A stretch of DNA of 64,000 nucleotides. It comes from Peteryoungia ipomoeae. GTDB lineage: Bacteria > Pseudomonadota > Alphaproteobacteria > Rhizobiales > Rhizobiaceae. The translations under genes and the position numbers were made by a program. Each line of letters begins with the position of its first letter. Position 1 is the stretch's first letter. This document shows, in pieces, positions 61,771 to 64,000 of the stretch. The stretch is taken from assembly GCF_004912165.1 (NCBI RefSeq), contig NZ_STGV01000001.1:1240001-1304000 (forward strand). Direction: 5' to 3'. The notes beneath the pieces were generated by a model that was not told where the DNA came from, did not search any database, and saw only the letters and a list, made by a program, of their open reading frames with translations.

Positions 61771-64000
61771 ATGCGCACAGATACGGGCCGGATCGTTCAT
61801 CTGGCAGACTACCGCCCCACCGATTTTGTTCTGGAACGAGTTGATCTGACCTTCGAACTTGATCCGACCGAAACCAAGGTGGAAGCGCGTCTGATCTTCC
61901 ACCGGCGCGAAGGTGTCGATCCCGCAGCCCCCCTCGTTCTGGATGGTGACGATCTCACCATGACCAGTCTTCTCTTCGATCAGATCGAGATGGATCCGGC
62001 GCGCTACACCGCCCTGCCCGAGAGTCTCGAGATCCGCGACCTGCCGGAATCGACACCGTTCGAGATCACCGTCGTCACGATGATCAATCCGGAGGCCAAC
62101 ACGCAGTTGATGGGCCTCTACCGGTCGAACGGCATCTATTGCACCCAGTGCGAGGCCGAAGGCTTCCGCCGCATCACCTATTTCCCCGACCGGCCGGATG
62201 TGCTCGCGGTCTATACGATCAACATCATCGCCGACAAGGCGGCCAATCCGCTTCTGCTGTCCAACGGCAATTTCCTCGGTGGCGCCGGCTTCGGCCCCGA
62301 CAAGCATTTCGCCGCGTGGTTCGACCCGCATCCGAAGCCATCCTACCTCTTTGCGCTGGTCGCCGGCGATCTCGGCGTCGTCGAAGACACCTTCACCACC
62401 ATGACTGGCCGCGAGGTCGCGCTGAAGATCTATGTCGAGCATGGCAAGGAGCCGCGCGCGGCCTACGCCATGGATGCCCTCAAGCGCTCGATGAAGTGGG
62501 ACGAAGAGGTTTTCGGACGCGAATACGATCTCGATATCTTCATGATCGTCGCCGTGTCCAACTTCAACATGGGCGCGATGGAGAACAAGGGTCTCAACAT
62601 CTTCAACGACAAATATGTCCTTGCCGACCCGGAGACCGCGACAGATCAGGACTACGCGAATATCGAAGCGATCATCGCGCATGAATATTTCCACAACTGG
62701 ACCGGCAACCGCATCACCTGCCGCGACTGGTTCCAGCTCTGCCTCAAGGAAGGCCTGACGGTCTATCGCGACCACGAATTCTCGGCCGACATGCGCTCCC
62801 GCCCGGTCAAGCGCATTGCCGAAGTGCGCCACCTGCGCTCGGAGCAGTTCCCGGAAGATTCCGGCCCGCTCGCGCATCCGGTCCGGCCGACGAAGTATCG
62901 TGAGATCAACAATTTCTACACGACCACGGTCTACGAGAAGGGCTCCGAAGTCACACGCATGATCGCGACCATTCTCGGTCGCGACGGCTTCAAGAAGGGC
63001 ATGGATCTCTACTTCGAACGCCATGACGGCGATGCCTCGACCGTCGAGGATTTCGTCAAGTGCTTTGAAGATGCAACAGGCGCCGACCTCAACCAGTTCG
63101 CACTCTGGTATCATCAGGCCGGCACGCCGCAGGTTACCGTCTCCAGCGTCTATGATGCCGCCGCATCGACACTCTCGCTTTCCTTGGAGCAGATGTTGCC
63201 GGCAACACCCGGACAGCCGAACAAGGAGCCGATGCACATCCCGCTGCGCTTCGCGCTGATCGGCGACAATGGCGCCGAACTCGACGCCAGCATCGTCACG
63301 GGTGGCAAGGTCACAGCCGACGTTTTGCATCTGACGGAGCGTTCGCAGACTTTTGTCTTCAGCGGCATTTCCAGCCGCCCTGTCGTCTCGCTCAACCGGG
63401 GCTTCTCCGCCCCCATCACCCTGCATTTCGAGCAGAGCGAAGCGGATCTCGCCCATATCGCGCGCCACGACAGCGACCATTTTGCCCGCTGGCAGGCCAT
63501 TACCGACAGCGCATTGCCGGTTCTCACCAAGGCCGCGCGCGCCGCGCAGGCCGGCGAACCTGTCGCAGTCAGCGCCTCGCTTGTCGATATCCTTCTCACG
63601 GTCGCCGCCGACGAAGAGCTCGAGCCGGCCTTCCGCGCCCAGGCGCTTGCCCTGCCCAGCGAATCCGACATCGCGCGGGAACTGGGCGGAGACAACGACC
63701 CGGATGCCATCCATGTCGGACGCGAGGCCGTCCTTGTCGCGCTCGCCAAGGCTGGTGCTTCCGTGTTTGCCGCTCTCTACGACCGTCACGCCGTAACCGG
63801 TGCCTTCTCGCCGGACGCTGCCAGTGCCGGACGCCGGGCTTTGCGCAATGCGGCACTGACTTTCCTGTCGATTGCCGAGGGCGATCCGAAACGGGCGGCA
63901 GAGGCCTATGCCGCAGCCAACAACATGACGGATCTTTCGCAGGCGCTGAGCGTGCTGGCCCATCGCTTCCCGGAGGCGAAAGAAACCGCCGCCACCCTGC
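61771..64000 (+). CDS. pepN: Aminopeptidase N (partial, runs off the right edge)
   Basis: 743 codons are visible with no stop. It is an M1 zinc aminopeptidase of the bacterial PepN type, which removes N-terminal residues from peptides in the cytosol. Substrate motif GAMEN at 268-272, zinc site HEYFHNWTGNR (His304, Glu305, His308, then the ~19-residue-distant Glu in KEGLTVYRD), and a Tyr in VYEKGSEV; the N-terminal beta domain has CTQCEAEGFRRITYFPDRPD. AGGA is 8 nt upstream of ATG 61771. A very long frame on the opposite strand is only a codon-bias shadow. Confidence 0.95.
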   Translation, partial: MRTDTGRIVHLADYRPTDFVLERVDLTFELDPTETKVEARLIFHRREGVDPAAPLVLDGDDLTMTSLLFDQIEMDPARYTALPESLEIRDLPESTPFEITVVTMINPEANTQLMGLYRSNGIYCTQCEAEGFRRITYFPDRPDVLAVYTINIIADKAANPLLLSNGNFLGGAGFGPDKHFAAWFDPHPKPSYLFALVAGDLGVVEDTFTTMTGREVALKIYVEHGKEPRAAYAMDALKRSMKWDEEVFGREYDLDIFMIVAVSNFNMGAMENKGLNIFNDKYVLADPETATDQDYANIEAIIAHEYFHNWTGNRITCRDWFQLCLKEGLTVYRDHEFSADMRSRPVKRIAEVRHLRSEQFPEDSGPLAHPVRPTKYREINNFYTTTVYEKGSEVTRMIATILGRDGFKKGMDLYFERHDGDASTVEDFVKCFEDATGADLNQFALWYHQAGTPQVTVSSVYDAAASTLSLSLEQMLPATPGQPNKEPMHIPLRFALIGDNGAELDASIVTGGKVTADVLHLTERSQTFVFSGISSRPVVSLNRGFSAPITLHFEQSEADLAHIARHDSDHFARWQAITDSALPVLTKAARAAQAGEPVAVSASLVDILLTVAADEELEPAFRAQALALPSESDIARELGGDNDPDAIHVGREAVLVALAKAGASVFAALYDRHAVTGAFSPDAASAGRRALRNAALTFLSIAEGDPKRAAEAYAAANNMTDLSQALSVLAHRFPEAKETAATL

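Noticed and set aside
61702-63963. A 753-codon open frame on the minus strand
   Set aside because: It is antisense to pepN, whose GAMEN and HEYFH motifs are on the plus strand; the frame is open only because of GC-rich codon use, and its product has no family.
1-64000. CRISPR array, rRNA operon, insertion sequence or replication origin
   Set aside because: No short regularly spaced repeats, no rRNA sequence, no transposase gene and no DnaA-box cluster were recognised by eye.

Overview
The window is chromosomal DNA from an alphaproteobacterium, most likely a member of the Rhizobiaceae (Rhizobium/Agrobacterium relatives). The support is the gene order rpoZ-rsh-DUF2062-acpS-lepB-rnc-era, RopA-type porins (Porin_2 family), a single bifunctional Rsh enzyme, RIME-like intergenic palindromes and several solute-binding ABC transporters. 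It is GC-rich, densely coded and mostly ordinary core genome; I see no prophage, insertion sequence or CRISPR array.

Layout. 1-7.5 kb: the end of an AbrB-type membrane protein, then a leftward block of housekeeping genes (rpoZ, rsh, a 49-residue protein, DUF2062, acpS, lepB, rnc, era). 7.8-13.5 kb: a NYN-domain nuclease-like protein, a RIME-like repeat pair, smpB with a DUF3830 protein, a small P-loop kinase, dapA, and a divergent lytic transglycosylase. 14.6-18.9 kb: two head-to-head porin genes whose 5' ends form a perfect 203-bp inverted repeat around their promoters and a tRNA-Ser(GCU) gene, followed by a tyrosine recombinase. This is the most unusual locus here. 19-25.7 kb: a ferredoxin-reductase-like flavoprotein, two tandem PilZ-like proteins, a HisC-like aminotransferase, small secreted or Sel1 proteins and AMP nucleosidase. 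25.7-29.3 kb: a flippase-like membrane protein divergent from a GT2 and GT39 glycosyltransferase pair, probably for envelope lipid or LPS modification.

29.3-39.6 kb: OsmC, DUF2218 and SDR genes; a class-III aminotransferase divergent from a glutamine-synthetase-like enzyme (probably polyamine catabolism); and an Opp-type peptide ABC transporter (oppA, oppB, oppC and a fused ATPase). 39.6-45.7 kb: a GntR/FCD regulator with a palindromic operator, divergent from a polyamine-type ABC transporter and a hydantoin/allantoin-racemase-like enzyme. 45.7-54.2 kb: GNAT, a diacylglycerol-kinase-like protein, an EamA exporter, an L,D-transpeptidase lipoprotein, ETF-ubiquinone oxidoreductase (its promoter carries an ACGT palindrome), a GGDEF-EAL protein and an SDR without the usual Tyr/Lys. 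54.2-64 kb: an orphan terminator (possible sRNA), a YegD-like Hsp70, a uracil-DNA-glycosylase-family protein with an incomplete Cys set, an unknown winged-helix-like protein, an MFS transporter, a second EamA protein, and aminopeptidase N running off the right edge.

Starts were re-chosen from Shine-Dalgarno sites, family N-termini and overlaps. Family names are from recognition of sequence motifs; no database search was run.
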